From: Mnemiopsis leidyi
Lineage: Eukaryota; Ctenophora; Tentaculata; Lobata; Bolinopsidae
DNA length: 55,612 nucleotides
Direction: 5' to 3'
Assembly (NCBI GenBank): GCA_000226015.1
Contig: JH157196.1
Span: 77,607 to 133,218 of the forward strand
A model generated the notes under the pieces. The model worked only from the letters and a program-made list of their open reading frames with translations, searched no databases and had not been told where the DNA came from. Numbering within the stretch: the first letter of the stretch is position 1; each line of letters starts with the position of its first letter. This document shows positions 1 through 12,951 of the stretch, in pieces. Made by a program: the position numbers and the translations under genes.

Positions 1-170
1 CGGTGTAGGAGAGATCTGGTGTAGGTGAGATCTGTGTAGGAGAGATCTGTGTAGGAGAGATCTATGTAGGTAAGATCTGTGTAGGAGAGATCTGTTTAGG
101 TGAGATCTGTGTAGGTGATATCTGTGTAGGAGAGATCTGTGTAGGAGAGATCTGTGTAGGTGAGATCTCT
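1..170. repeat. 15-bp minisatellite (GTGTAGGAGAGATCT)
   Basis: About eleven head-to-tail copies of a 15-base unit, GTGTAGGAGAGATCT with variants (gtgtaggtgagatct), begin at the window edge and run to about 170. Because the unit is a multiple of three, the array stays open on the minus strand and would encode a five-residue repeat of the type YTDLS. I see no proof that it is translated. The array is cut by the window start, so its full length is unknown. Confidence 0.85.
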
Positions 171-589
171 AGATGGAATGTAGTGGAGATCCCCAGGCCA
201 TGGTTGGTATTTTCTCGTGCACTGTCTCATTAACCCTGCCCAGTCCTGTATCTTCACAACCACCACCGCACTGATCTCCAATCTTACTGAGGGTCTGTTA
301 ATCCCCCAACCAATCACAACAGAGAAAACCTGTATACGTCCTCCTTCTTGACCAATGAAGTGGCGTTACCATGTCACGTGTTCTAGACTTGCCAATGAGC
401 GTTCAGAACTGAAGAGATGAGACCCCCTGAGTAGCCAATATCGTGGTGCATGACTGTTCATGTGTAGAGGACACATGTTAAACTACACTGGTATCTACTT
501 GTCTGTATCTCGGATACAGACGTGTCTTCTACCAGGCGTGTCTTCTACCAGAAGTGTAGCTTGTGGGGCGTGTACCTGTATATCAGTGT

Positions 590-749
590 AGCTCAGGCGG
601 CGTGTAACTACGAAGTTTGAGAATCTGACAGTTCGATCTGACAGGTAGACAGCCTCATCCCAATCAGGATCTAACCGACGCGGTGTTGGAACACCCTGCT
701 CTGTAAATGTTGTATTGTTCGAAACAAAGGAGTATTTAGTTGGAACCAT
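590..749 (-). CDS. Possible first coding exon of an unrecognised minus-strand gene
   Basis: An open frame begins at ATG 749 on the minus strand and reads MVPTKYSFVSNN onward for 84 codons. Two TATA-like blocks, both within GTCACTATATA on the plus strand (about 787-796 and 825-834), lie 40-85 bases upstream in the minus direction, so a short 5' UTR is possible. A donor-like CAG|GTACAC occurs near 590, at the YTDIQ residues, and would end the exon. Codon use looks coding-like, but I recognise no domain and cannot find the next exon before the window edge. It would diverge from cyclin gene 1. A chance open frame is the main alternative. Confidence 0.3.
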
Positions 750-1689
750 GTTACGATGGGGGTGTGAGTGGTTTGTGGGTTGGGTGTCACTATATAATTA
801 TACCATTATGAAAGTTGTTGGATGTCACTATATACCGTCCTGAACTTAAAACAATATCATTACGGGAAGTTTGCAAGTTCTCACATCTTGTTTGTGTTTA
901 CGTTTACAACGCCTCGTCAACCCTGACTTATGTTTCTTGATTAATCCAATTACTTACTACCAGCCAATCTTACCTTGCTCCGATCCTATGGTGATCCACC
1001 TCAAGATCTTTTAAGCCAATAAAATAGTAGTACAGCAGCCATTCGTCCAATCACTATCGAGAAAAGGGACCACGTGATGAAAGTACAGCGTGTCCACGGC
1101 CCTGAGTTGTAATAGGATCAACATTAGGCTAGTTAATCCCAGTTGCTGGTGAGAATGTCCCACTTCTAAACTCTGAGACCAGCTACCTTCCGGCTTGCTG
1201 ATATGAGAATTGAGAGGTCCGGTTTTCGTTCAGCTTAGATTTCCTCATATTGGTCACGAGACTTGCTGCTTATCTCCCATTGGTCAGACCAGTGTTTATC
1301 CTGACATTCAGATCTTGACACCAACACTTCGGCTGTGAGGGCTCAGCTTTTGTTTTGAAGTTCTCTCTTTTCAAACTCTGTTAGATTAAACACCAGACTT
1401 TTTATTGTTTTGAAGTCTAAACATTTCGTCAGTTTAGAATACCCGCCCGTGGCTATTATTCTGATCCTAGTCGCATTTACCCATCCTTGTTTTGCCCCAA
1501 TTTGATCCTAGTTAAGCATATCACACCCTGCCTAAAACTCAGCTCAATAATCTACACCATTATACACAATCAAGCTAGAAAACTCTAGTTCACGCCTGCC
1601 TGTTATTTTAGATACCGGATCCGCCCTGAGGGACTGAGTCCTAGTCGGCTTGTTTACTCACATCTGATCCTAGTTACCTCCCACCTATT

Positions 1690-1911
1690 GTCCAGCCCAG
1701 CTGATCCGATGTCATCCAATAGGATTGAAGAAGTGACACCACGTGATCTAGGTCGTTCAATCAGAGGGCAGCATGTTATCACGTGATCAACTGATCTCGG
1801 ATAGCTAGGTGTACTGGTTTTGTTAAGAAATGAGTAGTGGGAGGGGGTGGGCCGAGATACTGATCTTGTTAGGGAAGGAGTATATAGGGACGGTAGATTT
1901 AGCTACTATCA
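1690..1911 (+). promoter_or_regulatory. Cyclin gene 1 upstream promoter (P1)
   Basis: TATATA at 1881-1886 is followed 30 bp later by CTACTATCA (1903-1911), a plausible initiator. Upstream are CCAAT elements near 1717 and 1755 and CACGTG boxes near 1740 and 1779. The first exon with ATG 2326 lies downstream. The same TATA-30 bp-CTACTATCA arrangement recurs at P2, which is the best support that both are core promoters. Confidence 0.6.
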
Positions 1912-2325
1912 GTTACACCGGACTTCCTCTCCTCCTTGAGTCTTAGAAGGGAAGGAGTTCTGGAGGTGAAGGAACTAGCTTCAGTCAGTTTCACCATCTC
2001 CCTTTCTCGGAGCAATCAGGGTACATAAAACTTTGTATCTGTCTTTCTTTCCCTGTAAACCGAGCTTCCCGAAAAAGTTTTCAGTTGTCTTTAGTTTAAG
2101 TAGCTTCTGTTGTCTGCAGTTGAGTTGACAACGGTTTTCTTTTTATATTATCTGATCAACTCAGATCCATTGCCCATTTGATTTTTCTCAATACTTGTTT
2201 TGATGAAACGCGTTTACGATCATATTTTTGCTTTGAGTTTTGACAAACTTTAGTATTAAGAGTTTCATCACTCTTTAAACTTATAATTTCTCTAATCTGT
2301 ATCTTCTTTAGCTTTCTGCTACTTC

Positions 2326-5300
2326 ATGTCTTCCTCAAATAATCCTAACAAACGTCGCTGCATCAGAACGAAAGGTAAAACTGCACTGCATCTCACTAAG
2401 CTTACTTTCACTATGTTTAACTAGTCTACATCACACACTTTCTCGACCACAAGAAACACACAAAACAGGTTCTGTAAGACATACAGTTGAGGTATTCTAG
2501 AACCACCTAGAATGTACTCAATGTCTCAATACAGCTACACACGGTGGTTTGTAATGGACTGAGGGGTACACACCGAGGACTGAGGGTTACTGAACTCCAC
2601 AAGTCCACACCGAACAACTACTTTACACTAACTCTAATTCACCTCATGTCCCAGCCCTGCAGTTCGTCAAGGTTCATGTAACAAATAAGTCTGAGGGCGG
2701 TACTAACTGTGTAATTCCACCTTCCAGCACTGCATGTTCACGCTCCATCAGACACCATCAGATCACGCTAACAGCCCGGTCCTCTTGCTCTCCGTCACCA
2801 AGTGACCACGTGACACCTCCATCAGTAGCCATAACAACCGTTCAGTACGGCGTGGTCTAGGGTCACGTGGCTCGGTAACCGATATCTGTGCCGAATTATA
2901 GAGATCACGTGGCCCCGTTAGAATGATCACGTGACTCAGTGTCGGGTTGTTAGATAGAGGGAGGGGAATATATTAGGGGGAGGGGTGTACCTACTATCAT
3001 ACTCATTTGGTTATCTGCACTTCATTGGTTTGAAACTTCTCCTGCTGCTTGATTATACACTTCACTGTTTCCGCCTCCATTTCCTTTAGTATAGTTGATA
3101 TTGTGTTGAACTATGGTCGCTCTTAGAAAACGTAAGTACGCTAACTGTAGTTGAGTGTTGAGAGAGAAACTGTTAAGCTCTAAACATAAAGCATGTAATG
3201 TAGCTCTAGATGTAGCACGATCGTAGCTAGATATTGGTAAACCTCACATTTTCCCACACTTATCTTAGCGGTTGACAGCTCGAATTTATTCCACCCGGCC
3301 CTGCGGGATCGTTTCCACGATATCAAGCAACTCATCCGGCCCTCCACACTCTCTCTCCACATTCCCCCCTTGTAGCCTATCACGTGACGTCATCACGCTG
3401 TCACGTGACTTCACATCTAGTTCGTCACAAGCAGCAGCTCAACGTGCAAGCATTGCAGATTGTTGACGGTTGTTTCGAGGCGTGTTTTTTTCGTGCTGGC
3501 CGTTGTAGGAGCAGCCAAGTTCTCAGTGTTCAAATTGGAGCTGATATAACTATGTAAGACATGAGTAGTTCTACCTTTACCAACTTTAATTTCAGTACCA
3601 GATAATTATCTCCCCTGAAATATTTAATAAGAAAACTGCTAGTCCACTCCCTGCCAATAATCCTGATCATTTCTCCAGTTTCACTCCCCAGATAACCACC
3701 CCACCAACATGACCCTTCTACCATCTACACTACTCTTTCTTCCCAGAAAACTTAGAAGTTTTAGATGGGTGATTTCCCCTTCCTCCCACACCATTTCTTC
3801 ATGTCTAGACTGCATGCTGGAGTAATGTTGTCTGGTATTGGTCACGTGACGTGTTAGCGACCAATCAGACCGCTGTGTTGTGTCACCTGTTGTCATGGGG
3901 ACCAATCAGCGTGCTAGGATGGAGGCAGTGGCGGAAGTTTTCTTCCACAAGTGCTTGAAAAGTGATACTTTTGATTTTGTGGAAGATAACATCTGCCTTT
4001 CTGTTGTCTGATATTATCGTCTCAATACAAACACAGGCAGCCGCAATGTTTGCAGTCTGTCTGTGAGGGTCTGTGTTTGTTTTTGCTTGACAGCCTGCGA
4101 CCCGGATGTGTGCACTAAAACATCCCTGCTTTTGAGGGTCCATCATTCTGCAGATGCTACTTTTACAGAGTCCTAGCGCTTCAGTACTGAAGCTTCACTC
4201 ATTTGTTATTATTAGGTGCATTATTTCTGTAGAAGTTTCTCTGCCCTGCTCGGAGTTCTTTTTCGAAAACTCCCGCCGTCTCCCCGTCCCGTCATTGGAC
4301 CAATAATGAGCAGTTCTATTGGCTGCAATGCCTGCATCCTCTCTTCCCATTGGCTGAGCAAAGTCACGTGATTCACGTTCTCTCTCCTTGTTGGAGGATG
4401 TGCATGTCACGTGACAAAGAGCGGTGCTCTCCAGGAAATGATATTGTACTGGAGCACCCTCTATGCTCCCTCTATGCACCCTTCACTGCTAAGTTGCTGC
4501 TTGATATTGTGTGTACCTGTAACGCTCTGTAACGCTTTATAACGCTTCTAGTGACTTTGATGCAAGTGGATAATGAAGCGAGCTAAGTCTATCTACTTTC
4601 AAGACGTGCAATCAAGCACAGGCTGCTTTCCCTGGACTTGGACTAGATCCCAAAGTAATTTTATTTCAGAAAAACACGAACCCTATAGTACGATTCTCAG
4701 TAATTGTATTTTAGAGATTCAACACATACGACTATAATAATCAAGTCACGTGGTACAGTCTACAGTCACTTCAACACGACCCAGTATCACAGTTAATTGG
4801 ATTTACACTAGAAGATAAATATTTACTACCTCACTCGCTCACGCAATGGTTGAAGGATATTGTTTACAAAAAATTTCCCTCTCTTTTTTGAATTTCTCCA
4901 CATTAGTCGTAGCGACATGATCGTATGTGATGTAAACAGAACGTAGGACTAGGTATAACATTCCTGCTTTCTGAGAACAGTCAAACATTGCTTCTTTGAA
5001 TGTCACTACTAATGAAATGTGTACTGAACAGTTTTGTAAGCCAGTGCAGAACAAGCTCAACTATTTCACTGTCAATTCACTCAACCTAGACCAAAGAGTT
5101 AAATGTATGATGGTGACTGTAAATTGTGTAAGAGAAATGGCTTAAATACATCAACAAAAAACTTCTCAATACCGTCTTAAGTTAATGAATGTTAGATAAC
5201 ATCTATTAAGGTATGTTAACATTCCCACTAACCTGCCCTTATTTCAGATAACATGCCCCTGGTCTACACCGAGAACAACGATGAGAATTACCCCCCTATA

Positions 5301-8300
5301 ACCTCCATGTTACGGAAGACAAAGCGGGACGAGCCCCGTCTGGCGGGGAGCGCTAGCAAACGTCCAGCTCTCGCTACCATCAGTAACATTCAGACTTCTA
5401 GCAATGATCTCGGAAAGGTAAAGTTCGTTGTTTTACCGTCCGATATTTGCACAAGTTGTTTTTTGTCTGTCTCAAAGTTAGTTATTTAACTTAAGTGGTC
5501 ATTAAACTGTTTTTATACTAGTCTGATTATTTACCTGTAAAACGAAAATTCGATTTGTAACATTTTATCTTTTCAGCAAATCAGGCAGCGTCAGACCAAC
5601 CCCTTAAGTATCAGAGTGGACACCAAGAAGCCGTCTCCCAAACAGAAGCAGATCGCGTCCCGATCGCAGCGCACGTCCTGTACTAATTCGCGCGTCACCT
5701 CAGTAGCCGGTGCCCTGAGACAGTCCACTCTGGCCACCTTCACTACTGTATCCTCCTCCAACCCTGCCTTCCCCATCTTTAAAGACCGAACTTCCACGAG
5801 CTCTACCACTTCCGCTCCTTCCTTCGCTGCTCTCAGAGACAGAACCAACATCCCCTCTGCATCTACTCCATCCTCCAGCAAAACCTCAGAATGTCCGATG
5901 TCTGTAGACACTTCATTGCGTGTTCCGCTTATCCCTCGCCGTCGACATCCTTCTTGTGCCTCCGCTCGCAACATGGAAATCGACGATTCTTCTAACGTCT
6001 CCGACATGAGCATCGATCTTATCGTCGAGGAGCCGAGGATCAAGAATATTGATGAAGGAGCAAGTCTTGAGGAAAGTCCGGAGTACGCTGAGGATATCGT
6101 GAACTACTTGCGAGTTATGGAGGTATGAATGGTCTTCATTGTTTGCAATTCAAGTGCTGGAAAATCTTGGGAAATATTAAATGTCCGAAAATTCTTTAAG
6201 ATGAAAATGTTCCACAAACAAAAGTCTAACTATGTTAATTTCAGGAAAAGTACAAGCCTAAACCTGGGTACATGAACAAGCAACGTTACATTAACTCCGC
6301 CAACAGATCCACCGTCATTGACTGGATGTTCGAGGTACTGGTCAAGTTGCACATCAGAGTCCGAAAGTTTGACATGAACTCGCAAACTTCAGTACGTTCA
6401 TGTGTGTCTGCACCGAACTAAAGTTTCTTGCTTTTGTCAAACCCAAGGATTTATCTTTTTTACGCACGAGCTTACGGATGACAGTTTTCTTTATCACCAA
6501 CAAAATTATTTTCCGGAAATGTAGTACTTTAAAAGTTTCCCACCACTATACCAACTCGACTGTTCAAAAGAATGCTGTGTTTACTCAAGCCTCTTATCTC
6601 CAATCTTATCTTCCATTCTCCTTAGGTCTGTGACGAATTCCACCTCTCCCAAAAGACATTCCAGCTGGCTGTCTCCTACGTAGACCGGTTCCTCTCCAAG
6701 ATGTCGATGCCAAGAAAAAACCTCCAACTTCTAGGAACTACCGCTCTCTTTATCGCCTGTAAGGTGGAGGAGATCGAGGTTCCTGCCGGAAGTGCGCTGG
6801 CTGCTCGATTTGTCTGGATTACTGATAACACTTACACCGTCAAAGAGGTATTTTACTTAACTTCTATAACTCGTACACCTACCTAGTCTAAATAGAGATC
6901 CTTCAAGTGCAGTATTTAAACATTACAACATTGTAACTGAAGTACAACATTATAACAACATTATTAATACGTTTTTACTCTGGTTTGCTACAGTATTATT
7001 TAACGAGCTATAATTTTCAGTTGTTCAAGATGGAAGTTCTGATCCTGGAGAAACTTGGCTACGAGATCAACTCTCCCAGTACTCTTTCCTTCCAAGATCG
7101 GTTCATCAAAGCTTCCGGTGGTGACTGTACTGAGCAGTACTTCACTGAGGTGAGTTTTGTCACACACTAGGAAATTTTTCTCACTCTTGAAAATGGAGTC
7201 TCAGGTTTTGTTCGGTTACAGTTTATCTCATTAACGCGATCTAAAAGCGATCTTAAACCGGACATTATTTTAACCAGACATTATTTTCAGTACCTGTGTA
7301 ACCGATCTCTGATCGCCGGAGACAAGTTTCTGAATTACAAACCCTCTCACGTGACCGCTGCTGCTATCGGTCTGTCACGTGCTCTCCAGCGACCCTCCGA
7401 ACCCGTTTGGGTAAGTCTCAACTCCAACTTAACTTTTCTAGCCTAGCTGTAACTGGCGATGTAGCTGCGAGTTTTGGCGGCGGTCTTCGTTTGTCCACTT
7501 TTCCCTGCACATTGTTCTCAGTAGTTTTGGTGTAAGAGTTGCCGGCGTATTATTCCATTTAAGGAAGTAGGGCTACACATAGACCTCAATGTTGCTCACA
7601 CACGCTGTAATTAGCACTACTACTCAAACTTAAAACAACGTAGCAGCTCGCTTAGAGGTGGTCTACCAGCACTCAAACTTGCACGTTACTCACGAACAAC
7701 TGATAAATTCCAAGCAACATTCTACCCACTGTAATAGATCTCCCGCCACTGTAATCTATCTAGCACCTGTAATTGATCTAACACCTATCAATCATCTGTC
7801 ACAAGCAATTCTAACGGACTATTTACTTCAGACCCCGACCCTGTCTCACTACACGAAATACACCTACCCCGAGATCAAGGAATGTATGTCCGATCTCCTC
7901 CAACTCTACAAGTGTGACTTCAACTCTGAAACTCGGCGGTTTGGTGCTGTCTGGAACAAATACAACCTCCCTCGGTAAGTTCATATTCCTAGTTTTCTTG
8001 TTTTCATTTCTGTGTTCCTGCCCGCAATGAACGCAGGAACTAGACGAGACAGCCACTCTGGCTTGTTGTTCATTTACAGTTCACGTGTTTCTCTGCGTGC
8101 AGAGAACTCTCCACAACACGCTTAGATGGTTTCTAGGAATTTGCAAATTTTAAATCTTTTGCAGCAAGATTTAAAGTTTCTAGGATTTAAAGCAAACTTA
8201 GTGATATTGTAATAAAGTCCTACAAAATTCTTAGTTCTGCTCAGTATGATGTGGTTCCTCACTGTCCTTCTAAAGTTTTAACATCTTTTTAGTCCAACTT

Positions 8301-8418
8301 ACATTTCTATTGTAGATTAACCAAGAGTAAACGTACATAAACCTAACCAACGGTAATTTTCAGATACATGTTCGTGCTACAGAAGAAACCCATCGACTCA
8401 GTACCCGCACATCAATGA
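2326..8418 (+). CDS. Cyclin A-like mitotic cyclin, gene 1
   Basis: Regulatory subunit of a cyclin-dependent kinase, expected to act in S/G2/M. Exons: 2326-2374 (or 3113-3131), 5248-5417, 5577-6122, 6245-6334, 6626-6847, 7021-7149, 7291-7410, 7832-7974, 8364-8418. All junctions are GT-AG and in phase, giving 507 residues with exon 2326 or 497 with exon 3113. A destruction box RPALATISN lies at residues 55-63. A Ser/Thr-rich linker follows, then EYAEDIVNYLRVME and the cyclin box (about 256-400). Lys331 (IACKVEE) and Glu364 (KMEVLILEKL) match the CDK-contacting pair of cyclin A. The usual MRAIL docking motif is replaced by NRSTV (275-279). The C-terminal cyclin fold ends in VPAHQ. Cyclin A is preferred over B because of KPGYMNKQ, RFLSKMS and the order of motifs. 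Confidence 0.88.
2800..3034 (+). promoter_or_regulatory. Cyclin gene 1 downstream promoter (P2)
   Basis: TATATTA at 2969-2975 lies 30 bp before CTACTATCA (2991-2999), matching P1. Four CACGTG boxes stand at about 2807, 2863, 2908 and 2929. ATTGG (3024-3028) directly abuts TTTGAA (3029-3034). In vertebrate G2/M genes CCAAT boxes and a TTTGAA-type CHR element near the start site drive cell-cycle expression; that this applies here is inference. Confidence 0.6.
3113..3131 (+). CDS. Alternative first coding exon of cyclin gene 1
   Basis: ATG 3113 starts six codons (MVALRK) plus one base and ends at the donor C|GTAAGT. Joined to the acceptor at 5247 it reads MVALRKHNMPLVYTENN, in the same frame as the product of exon 2326-2374 (MSSSNNPNKRRCIRTKDNMP). 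Both first exons end in phase 1 and each has its own TATA promoter, so two N-termini are likely. Translation could also begin at the internal ATG 5253. Confidence 0.6.
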
Positions 8419-8525
8419 AGTTTCTCAACAAAAATCCCATCAAACAAGTTCCTTGTCAGTGTTCCAGTTCCCGTCCCACATTTGGCTGTCAATTAGCTAA
8501 TTGTTTAATTACCGGCTAATTGGCA
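8419..8525 (+). promoter_or_regulatory. Conserved 3' UTR block with hairpin, cyclin gene 1
   Basis: The first ~107 bases after the stop are almost identical to those after the stop of cyclin gene 2 (36063-36169) and end in an inverted repeat. TGTCAATTAGC (8487-8497) pairs with GCTAATTGGCA (8515-8525), an 11-bp stem with one G-U pair and a 17-base loop. Homology between the copies stops right after the hairpin. It may control translation or stability of the mRNA, as 3' UTR elements do in other maternal cyclin mRNAs; this role is inferred. Confidence 0.6.
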
Positions 8526-11300
8526 CGCCAGATGAAATAAGATTCTTTCAGAATCACCGATCCCAGGATCGAATCTTTATAAACTCTTGTGTAATTTTCA
8601 GTCGAACTCTCAGTGTTCCTAATATGTTTGTTTTGCTTCAGTTGAACGAATTTGATAATTTTGATGGAATTATTCAATTAATTTACATCAGCAATCAATT
8701 TATTACTCGAGGTTTATTTTTGTAGTGCAGTAGATAAACTGCCTGACTAATAAGTTGACAGACCATATTTATTTGACTGCAGTCTTACATTTGTTGGTTA
8801 TTTTACAGAATTTCATTTTTTTTCAGCTCAACTTTCCGAACAAAACAAACTTTCTCGTGTGAAAATAGGATTAATATTTGACCAAGAACCTGACGAATAT
8901 AGTTACTTGAATGATGGATAGGACCTAGCTAATATAGAATCTAGCTTTAATTAGTCTCGAAAATATTTTCCAAATGACGAAACAGTTCTGTACATATTTT
9001 ATATGATCTGTAAAATTTTGGAGTCTAAACGAAGGCCCAAAAAGGATGAAATCTAACATTTTGTACCATTCTGTACGTATTTTATACGTATTTGTACGTA
9101 TTTGAATTTTCCACTTCCCCTGAGAGCAACTTAAGAACATTCTTTTTGGGCCGCATCACACTGTAGTCTTTCTCTTAACCTTTTGAGTTTTTATCGGTAT
9201 CCCTACCTTATTAGTAGAATAGTGTTCGCGTATGTTGTATTTGTATATAATGATAATTTTAGTACAGCCCTTTACGGTTAGCTTGGGCAAGTTGAAGTTT
9301 GAATGGTATCAGTAACAAGTATGATATGATAATTAATTGATTATTAATTATCCAATTGGTTGATATTACTTTTGTTACTTGACTCAACCCTCAATTTTGT
9401 GTATTACTGGTTCGTTGTTGAAAATCCGTCCATTGAGCGGTAAATAACATGAAAACTTATTAAAAAGATGAAGACGAATTCAAACCAATTCAAATCAAAA
9501 GTTGAGACTCAAAACGGAAATCAAAGCTGATCAAAAATAACTGATAATCGTCAAAAATGTGAAACCAACTGAATTAAATCATCTAAAATCTGATATAACC
9601 ACGGAGCAAATGTTTTCATCGCACATGTTATTGAGAGACTAGTATTTTCAATGTCAAATTCTCAGTCAAAATTACACTAAGTTCTGACAACTGAAGAAAT
9701 GTAGCTTACCGCATTAGGCCTTTTACCGCTCTATGGACTAATTTGTACTGCGATAAAAGAGAAAATTGTTTTTTTTCACACTAGTTGTTTGTTATGACTT
9801 GCGTATTTGTAGTCATTGACCATCACTAACGTTTAAATTGGACGTGGTTCCCTCATTCGCACTTTCCACTTTGTATCACACTTAATCACACTTAACCATT
9901 CGATATTCTTTCGATATTCTTACTCTCTGTGAACTGTATAACTCATCAAGTTTGTGCACAACCACAAGGAAATATTTTTCGCTCATATCAAGTTGAATTT
10001 TAAGTTTTGTGTGACATATGGAGACTTAAGTTTGAATCAAAAGAATTTCATGAAGTAATTTTCTGTGTTTTTGGCCCAGGCAGTGGAGATAATCTTAGTC
10101 TTACCGCTGCATTCCTGCGGATTAAAGCAGAACCGAATCAGCAATCAATGCATTTATGATTATCAGTAATGTAGTGTGACAGGCGTCACTATCTGTAAGT
10201 GTAACGAAACGATTATCTGGCTGCCTGGGTGCGTGGCGTATTTCTCACTCGATATCAAAATATTTGAAATTCAGCACATTGTTTTTGAGTTAACACTCTT
10301 AGTTATAGTTAATTCATTTTCAAGCATTATATACTTTTTCTCGATAATACGTGCATAATTTCTAGTAAAATCATTTATAAACTTCCGCGTTTCATTTCTT
10401 TAAAGTAAACAAAAGTTATCTTATCTCCCAGATGTTGAAATACCTCTGCTACTGTAGATTCTGAAAAATCGTGATCTATTAACCTGACAAAATTTACCTA
10501 CTCAGTATAACCCTATCTGGTACAATCTATAATGTACATACATGATACTCATTTAAATCTAGAGCTGGTGTTCCATGCCAAATCCGAATTTCACGTCAGC
10601 TGTTTCTTATCGCTGGTTAACTTGAGACCATTTTATCTAATACCTGCTTGAATTTCTAATTAGAATGTATTTCTGCCAGCAGTTTAACATGTAGTCCCAA
10701 GTTGTTGGCAAACCGGTCTACTCTGGCGTGGAAAATCGTGTTAACTTCCTAACAATAATCTTATATTCATTAGCATGAAGGTCAAAGTTGAAAGAAAAAG
10801 CATGAAGCTGATTAAGAAAGTCTATGTTTCAAGTAAGCTTGATATTTAATTAATGTTCGGTTATTACGTTAAATTATTCTAAATCTTTACTGTTATATAC
10901 CTCAGTTACTTAGCTACGGATTTAATTCACTTAAACCAGTTTTCTGAAACAAGTTATTGAATATACACTTTATGTCTGTAAAGTGTACAACTCAATATTT
11001 TTTTACTGTAATTGAAGATTTCTCACACCTGAATTAGACTTAAACCATTAACGGTCAACCTAATCTGATCACGTACTGGCAGACCCGAAAATAATCAGAT
11101 CTGAATTCAAATATATCCTCTAACTCTACCCCACTTTCTTTAGACTTTCACGGTTCTGATTAAATTTCCTGCAAAACATCATAACCTTGGTAACCATGTC
11201 CATAACTCACTTTTTTAATTTTACCAAAATGAGCATCCCTGCGAATTGCGATCCTTGCTGCATTAATCATATCTTCACAGACATAATAAGGTCAAACAGG
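8526..11300. other. Intergenic sequence, AT-rich, no gene seen
   Basis: AT-rich sequence with scattered short palindromes (for example around 9335-9360) and repeated TACGTATTT words near 9070-9105. Short open frames here look random. No clear polyadenylation signal for cyclin gene 1 was found. I see no supportable gene. Confidence 0.6.
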
Positions 11301-11349
11301 TAGCCTCAATTACCCCAAATATGGACACATATTAGTCCTTATATGGACA

Positions 11350-11700
11350 ATGACTACCTAGCTCCTCCCAATATGGTATGATGGGCTGCCTTGGTACGAT
11401 CATCATTGTTGAGGCGGCATATTTGAATCTGAAGAGCTGTTCTATTTATAGCAGCAGAGTTCGGCTGGGCTTCAGGAATGCGAGCTCTGCAACCAAGATT
11501 GGAGCGAGCGTACAAATAAAAGTTCTGCGTCTGATAGGTTTGCTGTAGGATCCAATCAGATAACATCTAGTAATCACGTGATTGCGCTATTTTCACGGCT
11601 GAAAAGCTCGGTGTGGCCCCAGCTGTTTTTACGAAGGACCATATAACGAGAGGCTAATCTGATAAGCAAAGTTGGTCGAACAGATGGTAAGTGGTATAGA
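11350..11700 (+). promoter_or_regulatory. Possible promoter island (CCAAT + CACGTG)
   Basis: A more GC-rich patch in AT-rich surroundings. CCAATCAG (about 11551) is followed 20 bp later by a palindromic AATCACGTGATT. A stretch ending ACAGATG|GTAAGT near 11690 could be a start codon at a splice donor. No coding exon downstream could be tied to it, so it is only a candidate start region. Confidence 0.3.
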
Positions 11701-12339
11701 CAGAGTTAAGGATAGGTGGGCGTGTGGGTGTGACAATTTTCTAGACTCTGGAGTCTGTGTGCTCTGATACTACTCCAGCATGACTCTGTTCTATGTTTAG
11801 AACAAATCCGCTAAAACTTTTAAAAGCGTCCTTATGTCGATGGTTGGCAGGTACTTGCTTACGAGTATCAACTATTGTACCGGTTGGGTACAATGTATAG
11901 ATTAAGCTTTGTACTGAGCTTATTTATAGTATGACAGTATGTACTATGTATGATAAACTATAAAAGAGTTCAGGGTAAAGTTTAAGTAGTCTTATCAAGT
12001 GTCATTAGTTCCTCCACAATTCCTTTTTACCTGAATAAAACGTCATAAGAAACCTCCAAAATACTCAAAAAAATTTGAATTTGTCCGGGACGAATCCCCC
12101 AACTACTCCAGGACAATCGCTCCAGGACAAATATAATCTGGTTTGTGTAATTGATTTAATACAGGTTCCTACCCTGGGTTCCTACCTGGGTTCAGCCCTG
12201 AGGCTGTGTTCCTGCAGGGAACATCTTCCACAAATTTGTCTACTTCTGGAAGTAGAATATTCGTCTTGGTACAATACACACTTGAGAGAAAAGACTTATC
12301 ATTCGGCTTAATGACATTGCGCATGTGTTAATTTGTACC

Positions 12340-12570
12340 GGTCTGTGTAATGTATACTGTGCAGTGTACTAAGCACTGTGTACTATGCACTGTGTAATGT
12401 GTACTATGTATTGTGTACACTGTACTGTGTACACTGTACTGTGTACTGTTTATAGCGTACTTTGCACTGTGTATGGCGTACTATTTACTGTGTATAGTAT
12501 ACTATCAACTATATATTGTGTATAGCGTACCATGTACTGTGTATAGCATACTATGTACTGTACTATACGA
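12340..12570. repeat. Degenerate ACTGTGTACT-type satellite
   Basis: About 230 bases of imperfect tandem copies of a roughly 10-base word (ACTGTGTACT, with variants such as TATAGCGTAC). The copies are too diverged to give a single period by eye. Confidence 0.75.
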
Positions 12571-12741
12571 TGCAGCTATCAGTTAAATAACCACGACACA
12601 CTGTAAGGTTCAGAAATGAACACGAATGTCTTAACATCTGACAGTATCTGATATGCAGTATGGTGTTATGAACTAGGACTCTCTACAATCCACGTATCTT
12701 TTAACAGAGTCCTATAATAAGCACATTAGGGGTTGCTAGGT

Positions 12742-12754
12742 GTTGCGTGGCAAC
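12742..12754. promoter_or_regulatory. RFX X-box-like site
   Basis: GTTGCGTGGCAAC is an imperfect palindrome of the X-box type (GTTGCC-N-GGCAAC) bound by RFX factors. A half-site GTTGCTAGG lies just upstream. No adjacent gene was identified. Confidence 0.4.
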
Positions 12755-12935
12755 AAGGATGCTACTTATAGCCATGTCTCCTAATGAAACGAGGACGTAT
12801 AATGCTGGCCGGGCAGGGGGCAGTGAAGAATTCTCCTGAAACAACACGTCACTAATACAGTCTACCGTAGACACAGGACGTCTCAGTACAGAACGTACTG
12901 TTTCTAATGAGTCTCCGAGGTGGTCCTAAACTCGA

Positions 12936-12951
12936 GGGGGGGGGGGGGGGG
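12936..12951. repeat. Homopolymer G run of about 16
   Basis: An uninterrupted G run of about sixteen bases follows CTCGAG. It is prone to assembly length error and could form G-quadruplex DNA. Confidence 0.9.
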
